Counted from the first letter of the stretch, positions 41,781 to 51,080 are shown. The stretch: DNA of 64,000 nt from CADEDV01 sp964437415 (GCA_964437415.1 CAYTGN010000018.1:14805-78804), one strand, 5' to 3'. Numbers and translations are program-made. Notes: generated from the letters alone by a model not told the origin.

Positions 41781-43262
41781 TTGAATTCCTTCGGCCGCAT
41801 ATTCCGCATTTCCATTTTTGGTGAATCGCATGGCGATGGAGTAGGTGTTGTCATTGACGGGTGTCCGGCGGGTTTATCATTGTCCGTTGAGGATTTTCTT
41901 CCTGACCTGGAAAGAAGAAAAGGCGGCAAGCAAAAAGGCACCACTCCAAGACAGGAGGAAGATATTCCTGTTATCAGGAGCGGTTTGTTCAATGGAAAGA
42001 CCACTGGTTTCCCCATCATGATCTTTTTTGAGAATAAAAATATACGCAGTGAGGATTACCAAAAGCAAAGAAGTATTCCCCGGCCGGGACATGCCGATTG
42101 GGTGGCTCACCAGAAATTCGGCGGGCATGAAGATTTCCGTGGTGGCGGACATTTCAGTGCCAGGCTCACAACAGGATTGGTGGCGGCGGGAGTGATTGCG
42201 AAGAAGCTGATGAGTTATATTCAGACCTCACCCCAAACCCCTCTCCAGGAGAGAGGGGCTTCCGGAGACTCCGCAATTCCGGGTTATATTACTAACTCGC
42301 CTGACAACTGGAAACATTTGTCCGTTTTTGCCAAGCAGAACCGGAAAAACCAAACTGCCGCTGAAGAAAAATTATGGCAGGAGGTAAGGAATAGAAAAAT
42401 ACATAGTTACAAATTCAGAAGGCAACATCCGGTTAATGGGTTTATTCCTGATTTTATTTGTTTGGAGAAAAAACTTGTTGTTGAAATAGATGGGGAGTAT
42501 CATAGCGATGAAGAACAAAAAAAGTATGACGAACAAAGAACAAAATGGCTAAAGGTAAGCGGTTACAGGATGCTGCGGTTCAGTAATGATGAGGTGCTGA
42601 GTAATATAGATAAGGTCATTGAAGCAATAGGGAAAGAACTTCTTTCGGAGGCTGACCCTCCCTCTCCTTTGGAGAGGGAGATGGAGGGTGAGGTCAAAAA
42701 TGAAATAAGCATTAAAGCAGAAGTGACTGAGATAGCCGGTGAAACCGACCTCGAAAAAGGCCTTCAAAAAGCCATTGATGCTAAAGACTCAGTCGGCGGT
42801 ATTGTTGAATGCAGGGTGAATGGGTTGCCTGTTGGATTGGGAGAACCGTATTTTGATTCACTCGAATCATCTTTAGCCCATATTCTTTTTTCAATTCCTG
42901 CTGTGAAAGGAGTGGAGTTTGGAGCCGGCTTTGCAGCAGCCAAAATGTTTGGTAGTGAACATAACGATGCCATTGAAGATATGAATGGTAAAACAAGAAC
43001 CAATCATGCCGGTGGTATTGTCGGTGGTATCAGTAATGGGAATGAATTAGTGTTTCGCCTGGCCGTGAAGCCCACCTCTTCCACACCCAAACAGCAAAAC
43101 AGCCTGAACTGGGACAGCGGCAAAACAGAAGACTTCAGCATCAAAGGCCGCCATGATCTTTGTGTGGCATTAAGGGCGCCTGTGATTGTGGAAGCTGCTG
43201 TAGCCGTTACTTTGGTTGATTTTATGTTGCTGGAGCAGCACATCAAACGTATCGTATCCTGA
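41781..43262 (+). CDS. aroC: Chorismate synthase with an in-frame DUF559 endonuclease insertion
   Basis: AroC makes chorismate from EPSP. The frame begins at a TTG (MNSFGRIFRISIFGESHGDG) and has the family motifs GESHGDG, SIPRPGHADWVAHQKFGG, GGGHFSARLTTGLVAAG, NHAGGIVGGISNG and GRHDLCVALRAPVIVEA. The protein is 493 residues, about 157 longer than its Bacteroidota relatives. Residues 149-305 are foreign: a repeat-coded linker, a full DUF559 nuclease domain (QTAAEEKLWQEVRNRKIHSY, DFICLEKKLVVEIDGEYH, KWLKVSGYRMLRFSNDEV) and a second repeat-coded linker. The host sequence resumes with KNEISIKAEVTEIAG. The insertion is a multiple of three, so the fusion is translatable. Whether AroC remains active is unknown, but the gene shows no decay. 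Confidence 0.95.
   Translation: MNSFGRIFRISIFGESHGDGVGVVIDGCPAGLSLSVEDFLPDLERRKGGKQKGTTPRQEEDIPVIRSGLFNGKTTGFPIMIFFENKNIRSEDYQKQRSIPRPGHADWVAHQKFGGHEDFRGGGHFSARLTTGLVAAGVIAKKLMSYIQTSPQTPLQERGASGDSAIPGYITNSPDNWKHLSVFAKQNRKNQTAAEEKLWQEVRNRKIHSYKFRRQHPVNGFIPDFICLEKKLVVEIDGEYHSDEEQKKYDEQRTKWLKVSGYRMLRFSNDEVLSNIDKVIEAIGKELLSEADPPSPLEREMEGEVKNEISIKAEVTEIAGETDLEKGLQKAIDAKDSVGGIVECRVNGLPVGLGEPYFDSLESSLAHILFSIPAVKGVEFGAGFAAAKMFGSEHNDAIEDMNGKTRTNHAGGIVGGISNGNELVFRLAVKPTSSTPKQQNSLNWDSGKTEDFSIKGRHDLCVALRAPVIVEAAVAVTLVDFMLLEQHIKRIVS
42224..42695 (+). mobile_element. DUF559-bearing palindromic element inserted in aroC
   Basis: The element has 10-bp perfect terminal inverted repeats, GACCTCACCC (42224-42233) and GGGTGAGGTC (42686-42695). 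Just inside the left end is AACCCCTCTCC/GGAGAGAGGGG and inside the right end CCCTCTCC/GGAGAGGG, both hairpins. Between them is one open frame for a Vsr-like DUF559 endonuclease of about 115 residues. The only methionine in the domain is late (YRML), so the nuclease seems to have no ATG of its own and is made as part of the AroC polypeptide. No transposase or RNA-guided partner is visible in the element. Confidence 0.8.
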
Positions 43263-43283
43263 TAGAAAAATAAGCCAACGATT

Positions 43284-43583
43284 ATGCCAATCATTTACCA
43301 TGTCACCACGGCATCCGAATGGAATGCTGCCAAAGAAAAGGGTTTTTACGAAACTCCGTCCTTACAGACCGAAGGGTTTATCCATTGCAGTGAAGAGCAC
43401 CAGGTGGCTGCTGTGCTGGAAAGATATTTTGCCGGGCAAACCGGTTTGGCAAAACTGGTGATTGATACCGACAAACTAACCAGCCGCTATGTGCAGGAAT
43501 GGTCGCCATCCACACAGGATACGTTTCCGCATATTTACGGGCCGGTCAACCCGGATGCGGTAATTGATGTTGTATTACTTTGA
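43284..43583 (+). CDS. DUF952 family protein
   Basis: The 99-residue protein starts MPIIYHVTTASEWNAAKEKG and carries TEGFIHCSEEHQVAAVLERY and PHIYGPVNPDAVIDV, the recognised DUF952 pattern (Ile-His-Cys-Ser motif in the middle, Pro-His-Xaa-Tyr-Gly near the end). The family is related to ADP-ribosyl-transferase-like or glutathione-transferase-linked proteins, but the function is not known. It starts 21 bp after aroC and may ride on the same message, though aromatic metabolism gives it no obvious role. Confidence 0.88.
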   Translation: MPIIYHVTTASEWNAAKEKGFYETPSLQTEGFIHCSEEHQVAAVLERYFAGQTGLAKLVIDTDKLTSRYVQEWSPSTQDTFPHIYGPVNPDAVIDVVLL

Positions 43584-43766
43584 TTTTCTTTTTATTGGTT
43601 TTGAGTAAACTGACAGAATGAAGTATTCTCCTGAAATTAGAAACCATGAATTTATTCTCTGAACAGGATGTTGAAAAATGAGAAGCCCTAATCTTCCAAA
43701 GCCGGAACATTTTTTTATATTGTTATATAAACAAGCGGTTCACCATTGCAACAGCATTGACCATCT

Positions 43767-45509
43767 ATGAGGGACAAAGAATTTTCTTTTTACAGGTTTT
43801 TGGCCATTGCCATTTTGCCGTTATTATTTTCCTGCGGCAATACGTCTCATCCGCCCGGCAGTGATATGGCGTCATCACTGGAGCAACTACAACATAAAAC
43901 AGCTTCCAATATTGAACAGCAACTTGCCTATGCTCTTGCGCATGAAGGCGGCATGGATGATTCTGTTATGCTCAGCAATAGCGCATTGGTCAGCCAGGCC
44001 TACACCGGGAATAAATTTGAAAGCTATTGGCGGCAGCAGAAGGAATGGAAACCCGTGGCTGATTCCTTGTTGCGGTTGGTGACGGATGCCAAACTCTATG
44101 GCCTTTTCCCGGAAGATTATCATTTTACAATTCTTGATTCACTGAATAAAAAAATACAGGCCGACACTGCGGCTAAATCGGCCCGGAAGGATGCGGCACT
44201 CTGGGCCAAAGCAGACCTTTTGCTCACTGATGCTTTTTTTGAAATGGTGAAACATCTTAAACTGGGAAGGCTACCTAACGATAGCATTTCACAGCGAAAA
44301 GATTCTGTGCTGACAGACAGTTTTTATTTAGACAAATTAAAAGAGGTCATACAAGGCGGAGTTCTTTATCCAACCATCACTTCACTAGAACCAAAGCATA
44401 AAGAGTATCATCAATTGAAAGCAGGCATCAAAAAATTTCTTGATAGCGCTGATTACAGAACGTTCACAAAAGTACCTTCTTCTAAAGAACCCGGGTTTAA
44501 AAAAGCCCTGCAGCGCAGACTCTATGAATCCGGTTTCATTGCCTATGACAGTGTGCAGGCCGATTCGATGCAATTGGTTGCAGCAGTAAAACAGTATCAG
44601 AAATATAAAGGAATCACGGTGGATGGAGTAGTGGGAGAGGGCACCATCCGTTCTTTAAACAGCACGGATGCCGATCGTTTCATGAGCATCGCTATCACAT
44701 TAGACCGCTTTAAGCACCTGCCTGAAAAAATGCCGGAGAAATATATATGGGTGAACCTGCCTTCTTTTTATATGAAAGTGCAGGACAGGGATTCGGTGAA
44801 ATTTGTTTCAAAGATCGTTTGCGGAAAAACTATGACCCGGACACCAGTGCTCACCAGCGCCGTCAGCGAGATCATTACCTACCCGCAATGGACGGTTCCG
44901 GCCAGCATCATTGAAAAAGAGATACTGCCGGCTGTAAAAAGAGATCCCGGCTATCTTGCAAAAAAAGGATTTAGCCTGGTGGATGCAAAAGGAGAGGTGG
45001 TCGATCCGCAACAGGTGGACTGGTCAAAATATAAAAGAGGTATTCCTTACAAAGTGGTGCAGGGAAGCGGCGATGCCAATGCGCTGGGAGTGCTTAAATT
45101 CAATTTCCCCAACAAATATGCTGTTTACCTCCACGACACCAACCAGCGCTACCTGTTTGGAGTCCCGGTAAGGACATTGAGCCATGGGTGTGTGAGGGTG
45201 CAGGAGTGGCAAAAACTGGCACAGTATATCATCCGCAATGACCGGTCCGAAGTGAATGGCCGGATAGCTGTCCTTGACTCAATGAATAGCTGGCTTAGCC
45301 GTAAAGAGAAGCGCAGCATCGCAATCCGGAACAGGCTGCCGGTATATATCCGTTACTTTACCTGCGAAGGCGGCAAGGATGGGATCATTTTTCATGATGA
45401 TATTTATGGGGAGGACAAGGAACTGGCCAACAGATTTTACAGGAATTATACAGCAGTCCTGGTTCCTTATAAATTGAGAAAAAAACCTTTCCAAAATGAT
45501 GAATATTAA
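43767..45509 (+). CDS. L,D-transpeptidase family lipoprotein (YcbB-like)
   Basis: The 580-residue protein has a lipoprotein signal (LPLLFSCGN) followed by a scaffold domain. A peptidoglycan-binding domain lies at about residues 270-300 (LVAAVKQYQKYKGITVDGVV). The YkuD catalytic domain at about 320-500 ends with HDTNQRYLFGVPVRTLSHGCVRVQ. The Cys in SHGCVR (about residue 475) is the nucleophile, and the preceding His belongs to the motif. The enzyme forms 3-3 crosslinks between meso-DAP residues or attaches proteins to peptidoglycan. The layout matches YcbB/LdtD. It stands alone between DUF952 and the OmpA-like gene. Confidence 0.93.
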   Translation: MRDKEFSFYRFLAIAILPLLFSCGNTSHPPGSDMASSLEQLQHKTASNIEQQLAYALAHEGGMDDSVMLSNSALVSQAYTGNKFESYWRQQKEWKPVADSLLRLVTDAKLYGLFPEDYHFTILDSLNKKIQADTAAKSARKDAALWAKADLLLTDAFFEMVKHLKLGRLPNDSISQRKDSVLTDSFYLDKLKEVIQGGVLYPTITSLEPKHKEYHQLKAGIKKFLDSADYRTFTKVPSSKEPGFKKALQRRLYESGFIAYDSVQADSMQLVAAVKQYQKYKGITVDGVVGEGTIRSLNSTDADRFMSIAITLDRFKHLPEKMPEKYIWVNLPSFYMKVQDRDSVKFVSKIVCGKTMTRTPVLTSAVSEIITYPQWTVPASIIEKEILPAVKRDPGYLAKKGFSLVDAKGEVVDPQQVDWSKYKRGIPYKVVQGSGDANALGVLKFNFPNKYAVYLHDTNQRYLFGVPVRTLSHGCVRVQEWQKLAQYIIRNDRSEVNGRIAVLDSMNSWLSRKEKRSIAIRNRLPVYIRYFTCEGGKDGIIFHDDIYGEDKELANRFYRNYTAVLVPYKLRKKPFQNDEY

Positions 45510-45545
45510 GTAAATAATTTATTTTAGGATATTGAACATACCTGT

Positions 45546-45553
45546 TATTTTTG
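45546..45553 (+). promoter_or_regulatory. Probable -7 promoter element for the OmpA-like gene
   Basis: TATTTTTG matches TAnnTTTG and lies 26 nt before the ATG at 45580. A weak TTT triplet sits at the -33 distance (45523-45525). Confidence 0.45.
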
Positions 45554-45579
45554 CTCAGTTTAAACCAAACTACCTCTTT

Positions 45580-46920
45580 ATGAAGAAGATAATAGTTGCA
45601 TTGCTGGCTTTATGCCTGGTGGTACCCGCAGTGAATGCACAGGACGATGAGATAAGACGTTCGGCCTTAGGCGTAAGTTTTACTCTCACTGATTTTTCAA
45701 CAGCACAGAAAATACGTTCCAATTCCCTGGCACAGGTGTTAAGGGATAAGCAATGGGCCAAATTCGGCGATATGTCTCCCGGCCTTTCCATCAACTATTT
45801 TACTGGTCTGAAGAAGCATATTGATTTTTCTGCAAATCTTGGTACTGTGTTCCTTGACTATCCTTTCCCGAATAAAAATTTCAACAGCGATCGCTTCCTG
45901 TTGTCTCTAGACGCAGCTTTCAATTTCAAAATGGTTTCTGAAGCATATTGGGTGCAGCCATATATCATCGCAGGTATCGGTGGTCATGTATATGGCGGTA
46001 AGTATTGGGGTGCCTATATGCCTCTCGGACTTGGCCTGAAAGTGAATTTTTATGACGAAACACACCTGTTCACTACCGCACAATACAGGGTGCCTGTAAC
46101 CAGTGAAACAGCCAACTATCATTTCCTTTACAGCGTTGGCATTGCCGGTGCCATAGGAAAAAAGAAAGAACCCAAAGTTATCCCTCCTCCCCCGCCTCCA
46201 CCACCGCCTGCTGACAGGGATGGAGATGGCATTACTGATGATAAAGACAAGTGTCCCGATGTGCGGGGTATCGCCAAATATGATGGTTGCCCGATCCCTG
46301 ATACGGACAAAGATGGTATCAATGATGAAGAAGATAAATGTTCTACTGTTCCGGGTCTGGCCAAATACCAGGGTTGCCCGATTCCAGACACAGATAAGGA
46401 TGGTATCAATGATGAAGAAGATAAATGTCCCACTGTGCCGGGTGTGGCCCGCTACCAGGGTTGCCCTGTTCCGGATACAGACGGTGATGGCATCAATGAT
46501 GAAGAAGATAAATGTCCCACAGTGCCGGGCATCAGGGAAAACCAGGGCTGCCCTGCTATTTCTGAAGAAGTGAAGAAGAGAATTGACTTTGCAGCACAAA
46601 ATATCTATTTCGTAACGGGAAGTGCAAAACTCGACAAACGTTCCTTCAAAGGGCTGGATGAAGTGGCGAAGATCATTAATGAAAATCCTGAAACAAGTCT
46701 TGATATTGATGGCCACACGGATAATGTTGGTTCCGATGATTTAAACCAAAAACTCAGTGAGAACAGGGCCAACGCTGTGAAAGCTTACCTGGTGAGTAAA
46801 GGTGTGGATGAAAGCAGGCTGAAAACAACCGGTTATGGTGAATCTCAGCCGGTGGCTGATAACAAGACAGCAGCCGGTCGCCAGAAAAACCGCAGGGTGG
46901 AAATGAAACTGCACTACTAA
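45580..46920 (+). CDS. OmpA family protein with thrombospondin type 3 repeats
   Basis: The 446-residue outer membrane protein has a signal peptide (MKKIIVALLALCLVVPAVNA) and an N-terminal 8-strand-like barrel (residues about 25-200). A proline hinge follows (PPPPPPPPPAD). Four calcium-binding type 3 repeats come next (PDTDKDGINDEEDKCPTVPG and variants, about residues 212-325). A C-terminal OmpA peptidoglycan-binding domain (IYFVTGSAKLDKRSFKGLDE...DIDGHTDNVGSDDLNQKLSE) ends the protein. It anchors the outer membrane to the cell wall. ATG at 45580 is preferred because the signal peptide begins there. A terminator follows. Confidence 0.95.
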   Translation: MKKIIVALLALCLVVPAVNAQDDEIRRSALGVSFTLTDFSTAQKIRSNSLAQVLRDKQWAKFGDMSPGLSINYFTGLKKHIDFSANLGTVFLDYPFPNKNFNSDRFLLSLDAAFNFKMVSEAYWVQPYIIAGIGGHVYGGKYWGAYMPLGLGLKVNFYDETHLFTTAQYRVPVTSETANYHFLYSVGIAGAIGKKKEPKVIPPPPPPPPPADRDGDGITDDKDKCPDVRGIAKYDGCPIPDTDKDGINDEEDKCSTVPGLAKYQGCPIPDTDKDGINDEEDKCPTVPGVARYQGCPVPDTDGDGINDEEDKCPTVPGIRENQGCPAISEEVKKRIDFAAQNIYFVTGSAKLDKRSFKGLDEVAKIINENPETSLDIDGHTDNVGSDDLNQKLSENRANAVKAYLVSKGVDESRLKTTGYGESQPVADNKTAAGRQKNRRVEMKLHY

Positions 46921-46943
46921 ACTAAAGTGACTGAATATTCTGC

Positions 46944-46968
46944 AATGGCCTTCCCCCGGAAGGTCATT
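46944..46968 (+). terminator. Rho-independent terminator after the OmpA-like gene
   Basis: An 11-bp stem AATGGCCTTCC/GGAAGGTCATT (one G-U) with loop CCC is followed by GTTGTTTTTGG. Confidence 0.85.
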
Positions 46969-47063
46969 GTTGTTTTTGGCAACCTCTGAACAATTTTTTT
47001 GTTCTTGAAAAACAGGGCCACCGGAAAGAATTAATCACTTACTTTATACAAACAATTGCTTTT

Positions 47064-48086
47064 ATGAAAAAACTTTCTTTTCTGCCGATGCTGCTGTTGT
47101 TGCTGGCGGGTTGCCAGCCAAAAGCAGAAACCACCGTTACTGAATACTACGGGTGGGATGAGGGGGAGGTGAAAGCCGGTGGTGTCAGGATGATCCCCAT
47201 TGAAACCCCTGTGGGTAATTTTAAAGTCTGGACAAAAAGGTATGGCAGTAATCCCTGCATTAAAGTGTTGCTGTTGCATGGCGGGCCGGCCATGACGCAT
47301 GAATACCTGGAAAGTTTTGCCAGTTTTTTTCCGCAAGAGGGGTTTGAATTTTATGAATACGACCAGTTAGGCTCTTATTACAGCGATCAGCCAACAGACA
47401 GTTCGCTTTGGACCACAGAACGTTTTGTGGAAGAAGTGGAGCAGGTGAGAAAGGCACTGGGACTGGATAAAGATAATTTCTATCTCTATGGCAATTCATG
47501 GGGTGGCATACTGGCAATGGAGTATGCACTCAAATACCAGGAAAACCTGAAAGGATTACTCATCGGCAATATGATGTCATCTATCCCGGCCTATTCATCT
47601 TATCAAAAGACTTTACATGCAACCATGCGAAAATCAGCCGTTGATTCATTAATGGATTTTGAAGCCAAAGGTCAGTATGACCATCCTGTTTACCAGCAAA
47701 TGTTGAAGACGGAGTATTACAATAAACATATCTGCCGGCTGCCCGAATGGCCGGAAGCAGTGGACCGCACATTTAAACATGCCAACTACCCGATATACCT
47801 GATGATGCAGGGCCCCAGTGAATTTTCAGTAAGCGGACGCCTTGTTAACTGGGATCGTTCCGGCGATTTGAATAAAATAACAGTGCCGACACTCACCATC
47901 GGCGCCACACACGACACCATGGATCCCGAACACATGAAATGGATGAGCACACAGGTGCAACAGGGCCGGTTCCTGCTTTGCCCCAATGGCAGCCACCTGT
48001 GTATGTGGGATGACCAGGAACATTTTTTCCCCGGCGTCATTCAGTTTATTAAGGATGTTGACAACGGTGATTTTGTTAAAAAGTAA
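47064..48086 (+). CDS. S33 family proline iminopeptidase-like alpha/beta hydrolase lipoprotein
   Basis: The 340-residue hydrolase has a lipoprotein signal (LLLLLAGCQPK). The mature protein has the oxyanion motif VLLLHGGPAMTHEYL, the nucleophile elbow YGNSWGGILAMEYAL (Ser), and the late Asp and His in GATHDTMDPEHM and CPNGSHLCMWDD. HGGP plus GxSWGG is the proline iminopeptidase signature, so it likely trims Pro from peptide N-termini in the periplasm. It lies 48 bp before the big HEXXH protein and may share its message. Confidence 0.9.
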   Translation: MKKLSFLPMLLLLLAGCQPKAETTVTEYYGWDEGEVKAGGVRMIPIETPVGNFKVWTKRYGSNPCIKVLLLHGGPAMTHEYLESFASFFPQEGFEFYEYDQLGSYYSDQPTDSSLWTTERFVEEVEQVRKALGLDKDNFYLYGNSWGGILAMEYALKYQENLKGLLIGNMMSSIPAYSSYQKTLHATMRKSAVDSLMDFEAKGQYDHPVYQQMLKTEYYNKHICRLPEWPEAVDRTFKHANYPIYLMMQGPSEFSVSGRLVNWDRSGDLNKITVPTLTIGATHDTMDPEHMKWMSTQVQQGRFLLCPNGSHLCMWDDQEHFFPGVIQFIKDVDNGDFVKK

Positions 48087-48134
48087 ATTGCCGTTGATTA
48101 ATAACTGTATCACTCCTGTGTAAAACAAGAAAGC

Positions 48135-51002
48135 ATGAATACCGGACACCTGGAAAAACAATTTCTTCTTGCTGTTTGCCTGTTCAGCTATGCCATAGCC
48201 AATGCCCAGGTTTTTGGCGGCAACCCGCCTTCACTCAAATGGAAACAGATCAATACCGATTCTGTCAGGGTCATCTTCCCGGCAGGGATGGACAGTGCGG
48301 CACAACGGGTGGCCAACCTTGCCCACTACATGGCAGAGAAAAAACCAGCCTCATTAGGTAATGAACTTCATAAGATCAATATCGTGTTGCAAAACCAGAC
48401 CACTGTCGGTAACGGTTATGTGGGATTAGGGCCTTATCGCAGCGAATTTTTTATGACACCGATCCTGAATAATTTTTCCGAAGGCAGCATTTCCTGGACA
48501 GATCAGTTAGCCATTCATGAATACCGGCATGTGCAGCAGTATAATAATTTCCGGAAGGGAGCCAGCCGTCTCATGTGGCGGCTCTTTGGTGAGGAAGGAC
48601 TGGCAGTGGCGACCAATGCCGCCGTGCCGGACTGGTTTTTTGAAGGCGATGCTGTTTACAACGAAACGATATTAACCGGCCAGGGCCGGGGTCGCTTGCC
48701 GCTATTTCTTAATGCATATCCTTCGTTGTGGAAAGAGGATAAAAAGTATTCGTGGATGAAGCTACGCAACGGATCGCTAAAGGATTATGTGCCCAGTCAT
48801 TACCACCTTGGTTATTTGCTGGTGAATTATGGTTACGAAAAATATGGTGCTGATTTCTGGCAAAAAGTGACCAGTGATGCCAGCGCCTTTAAAGGTTTGT
48901 TCTATCCTTTTCAGAAAGCGATAAAGCGTCATACCGGTGTGAATTACAGAAAATTTTATAGCGATGCTTTAAATGCTTACCGGAATAACGAAAATGCTTC
49001 ACCGGAGTTACAGCAGATGACCGAATTGTCAAAACCAAAGTTTAACGAGGGCACTGCTGTTGGTGAACCCATCACTTCACTCAACAAAAGTTATGTAACT
49101 AATTATCTTTTCCCTTACCGCATTACCGAAGATTCAGTATTATACCTGCGGACCAGCTATCGGCACCGGCCTTCTTTTTTTATTGCAGGAAAGGAAGGCC
49201 AGAGAAAGTTGCGGGTAAAAGATATTTCACCGGACAACCAGTTTTCCTATCGCAATGGCCGCATCGTGTATGCAGCATTCGAGCCTGATGCCAGGTGGGG
49301 TTGGAAAGATTACAGTGTGATCAAACTGCTGGATGTTGAAACCGGGAGGCAAATGAAAATAACAAACCGCAGCAAATATTTTACCCCGGATATTTCTGCT
49401 CAAGGGGATAAGATTGCAGCAGTGCAGGTGTTGCCCGATGGCAGCAGTGAATTGCATATACTTGATGCATCTGGTGGCGCTGTGCTGCAACGTATCAGTT
49501 CGCCGGAGGTCATGTTGTTTACCGATCCCAAATTTTTCAATGAAGAAACAATTGTAACACCGGTACGATTTACGGATGGCCGCATGTCGTTGGCCCTTGC
49601 CGCAATAAAGACCGGTACAATTTCCTGGCTCACACCTGCTTCTTTCAATGTTACAGGGTATCCTTGTGTGAGTGATGATATCATTTATTTTACTGCTAAC
49701 TACGAGGGCAATGATGATGTGTTTGCATTAAAGATGGCGGATAAAAAGATATATCGCATCACACAAGGGCCGCTTGGAAATTATTTTGTGAATGCGGCTG
49801 CAGGAAAGATCACCTGGTCATCTTTCACCGCCGAGGGCTACCAGTTGCATGAACTGGAAGAAAAGGATATCAACTGGCAGGAAATAACAACGGCTGCCCG
49901 GCAGGAACTGGCTGCAAAATTTTCGGTGGCCCGGTCTGGTGAATTTGGCGATATATTACCGGGCATGGCTGGCCGACGCAAATTTCCCGTATCATCTTAT
50001 AAAAAGGGAACCCGCCTGCTCAATTTTCATAGCTGGCGACCCTATTACGAAGACCCATTGTTCACTTTTTCATTGTATGGGGAAAATGTGTTGAATACGC
50101 TGCAAACTGAATTGTATTATTCGTACAATGAAAATGACAAAACCAGTTCGGTTGGTTTTTCAACAATATATGGTGCTATGTTTCCCTGGCTGAGTGCAGG
50201 CACAGAATACACATTTAACCGCAAAGTGCCTGTAGGCAACAGGGTTTACCAGTGGGATCAACTGGATTCAAGGATCGGGTTGAACGTTCCTCTCAATTTC
50301 ACCAGCGGTGCATCTTTTAAGCAGTTCAATATCGGGTCGAATTATTTCTACCGCCGCAATATCAATAAAGGATTTTTGCGGGATTCCATCGGTGGTAATG
50401 ATGGATTCAGCTACCTACATCATTATTTTTCATGTAACCAGCAGGTGCAGCGGGCTGTACAGCATATTTTTCCCAAATGGGGATATGGTTTGTCCGCAGC
50501 TTACCGTCACGCCGTAACAGATTTCACAAGCTGGCAATTTACAGGCAATGCGTCTGTGTTCCTGCCATCGCCGGTATCTAATCACAGTATTGTGGGTACT
50601 GCCGCCTGGCAGGAAGTGGATACACTGCGAACTGTTTTTGGCAACCGCTTTCCCTATTCAAGAGGATATACGGGCCGTTATTTTTCAAGAATGTGGCGTA
50701 CATCTGTCAATTATCATTTCCCCATCTGGCATATGGACTGGGGCTTTGCCAATATTTTGTATGTGCAGCGGTTGCGTGGAAACATGTTTTATGATTTTAC
50801 CCGTGTATTTTCAAGAGACAAAACACAGTTCCGCAATCAACGGACAGTTGGCGCCGAATTTTTTGCCGACACCAAATGGTGGAACCAGTATGAACTCACC
50901 TTTGGCTTTCGCATCAGCCGCCTGCTCGACCAGGACCAGTTCAATGGCTTCAGGGGAACTGTCTTCGAGTTTATAATGCCGGTGAGTATTATACCCAGGT
51001 AG
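48135..51002 (+). CDS. Large secreted protein with HEXXH metalloprotease-like domain and beta-rich C-terminus
   Basis: The 955-residue protein has a signal peptide (FLLAVCLFSYAIANA). Residues 30-280 form a peptidase-like domain with the zinc motif IHEYRHVQQYNNF (HEXXH) near residue 137. A possible third ligand, Glu, is in PDWFFEGDAVYNE about 45 residues on. Residues about 310-600 have a WD/TolB propeller feel (repeated strands, VLYLRTSYRHRPSFF, ISPDNQFSYRNG). The last 350 residues end in aromatic-rich amphipathic strands and a terminal Phe-Ile-containing strand (FEFIMPVSIIPR), as in outer membrane beta-barrels. The combined protease-propeller-barrel reading is inference. I do not recognise a named family. 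Confidence 0.8.
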   Translation: MNTGHLEKQFLLAVCLFSYAIANAQVFGGNPPSLKWKQINTDSVRVIFPAGMDSAAQRVANLAHYMAEKKPASLGNELHKINIVLQNQTTVGNGYVGLGPYRSEFFMTPILNNFSEGSISWTDQLAIHEYRHVQQYNNFRKGASRLMWRLFGEEGLAVATNAAVPDWFFEGDAVYNETILTGQGRGRLPLFLNAYPSLWKEDKKYSWMKLRNGSLKDYVPSHYHLGYLLVNYGYEKYGADFWQKVTSDASAFKGLFYPFQKAIKRHTGVNYRKFYSDALNAYRNNENASPELQQMTELSKPKFNEGTAVGEPITSLNKSYVTNYLFPYRITEDSVLYLRTSYRHRPSFFIAGKEGQRKLRVKDISPDNQFSYRNGRIVYAAFEPDARWGWKDYSVIKLLDVETGRQMKITNRSKYFTPDISAQGDKIAAVQVLPDGSSELHILDASGGAVLQRISSPEVMLFTDPKFFNEETIVTPVRFTDGRMSLALAAIKTGTISWLTPASFNVTGYPCVSDDIIYFTANYEGNDDVFALKMADKKIYRITQGPLGNYFVNAAAGKITWSSFTAEGYQLHELEEKDINWQEITTAARQELAAKFSVARSGEFGDILPGMAGRRKFPVSSYKKGTRLLNFHSWRPYYEDPLFTFSLYGENVLNTLQTELYYSYNENDKTSSVGFSTIYGAMFPWLSAGTEYTFNRKVPVGNRVYQWDQLDSRIGLNVPLNFTSGASFKQFNIGSNYFYRRNINKGFLRDSIGGNDGFSYLHHYFSCNQQVQRAVQHIFPKWGYGLSAAYRHAVTDFTSWQFTGNASVFLPSPVSNHSIVGTAAWQEVDTLRTVFGNRFPYSRGYTGRYFSRMWRTSVNYHFPIWHMDWGFANILYVQRLRGNMFYDFTRVFSRDKTQFRNQRTVGAEFFADTKWWNQYELTFGFRISRLLDQDQFNGFRGTVFEFIMPVSIIPR

Positions 51003-51003
51003 C

Positions 51004-51046
51004 GGCCCCTCCAAACCTCCCCGAAGGGGAGGGTTTAGAAATCTCA
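51004..51046. repeat. GC-rich palindromic repeat between the HEXXH gene and valS
   Basis: GGCCCCTCCAAACCTCCCCG then AAGGGGAGGGTTTAGAAATC: a CCTCCCC/GGGGAGG hairpin. It lies between convergent genes and may also act as a terminator. Confidence 0.7.
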
Positions 51047-51080
51047 AAGCAGGCTGTGATTTTTTCAGGTATCGTCGTTA

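Noticed and set aside
46216..46560. Regular DNA repeats that could be a mobile or CRISPR-like array.
   Set aside because: They encode the four calcium-binding type 3 protein repeats and diverge at silent positions, so they are coding, not a repeat array.
45907..46716. A 269-codon open frame antisense to the OmpA-like gene.
   Set aside because: It is produced by the repeated type 3 repeat codons on the other strand and shows the same period; no independent signal.
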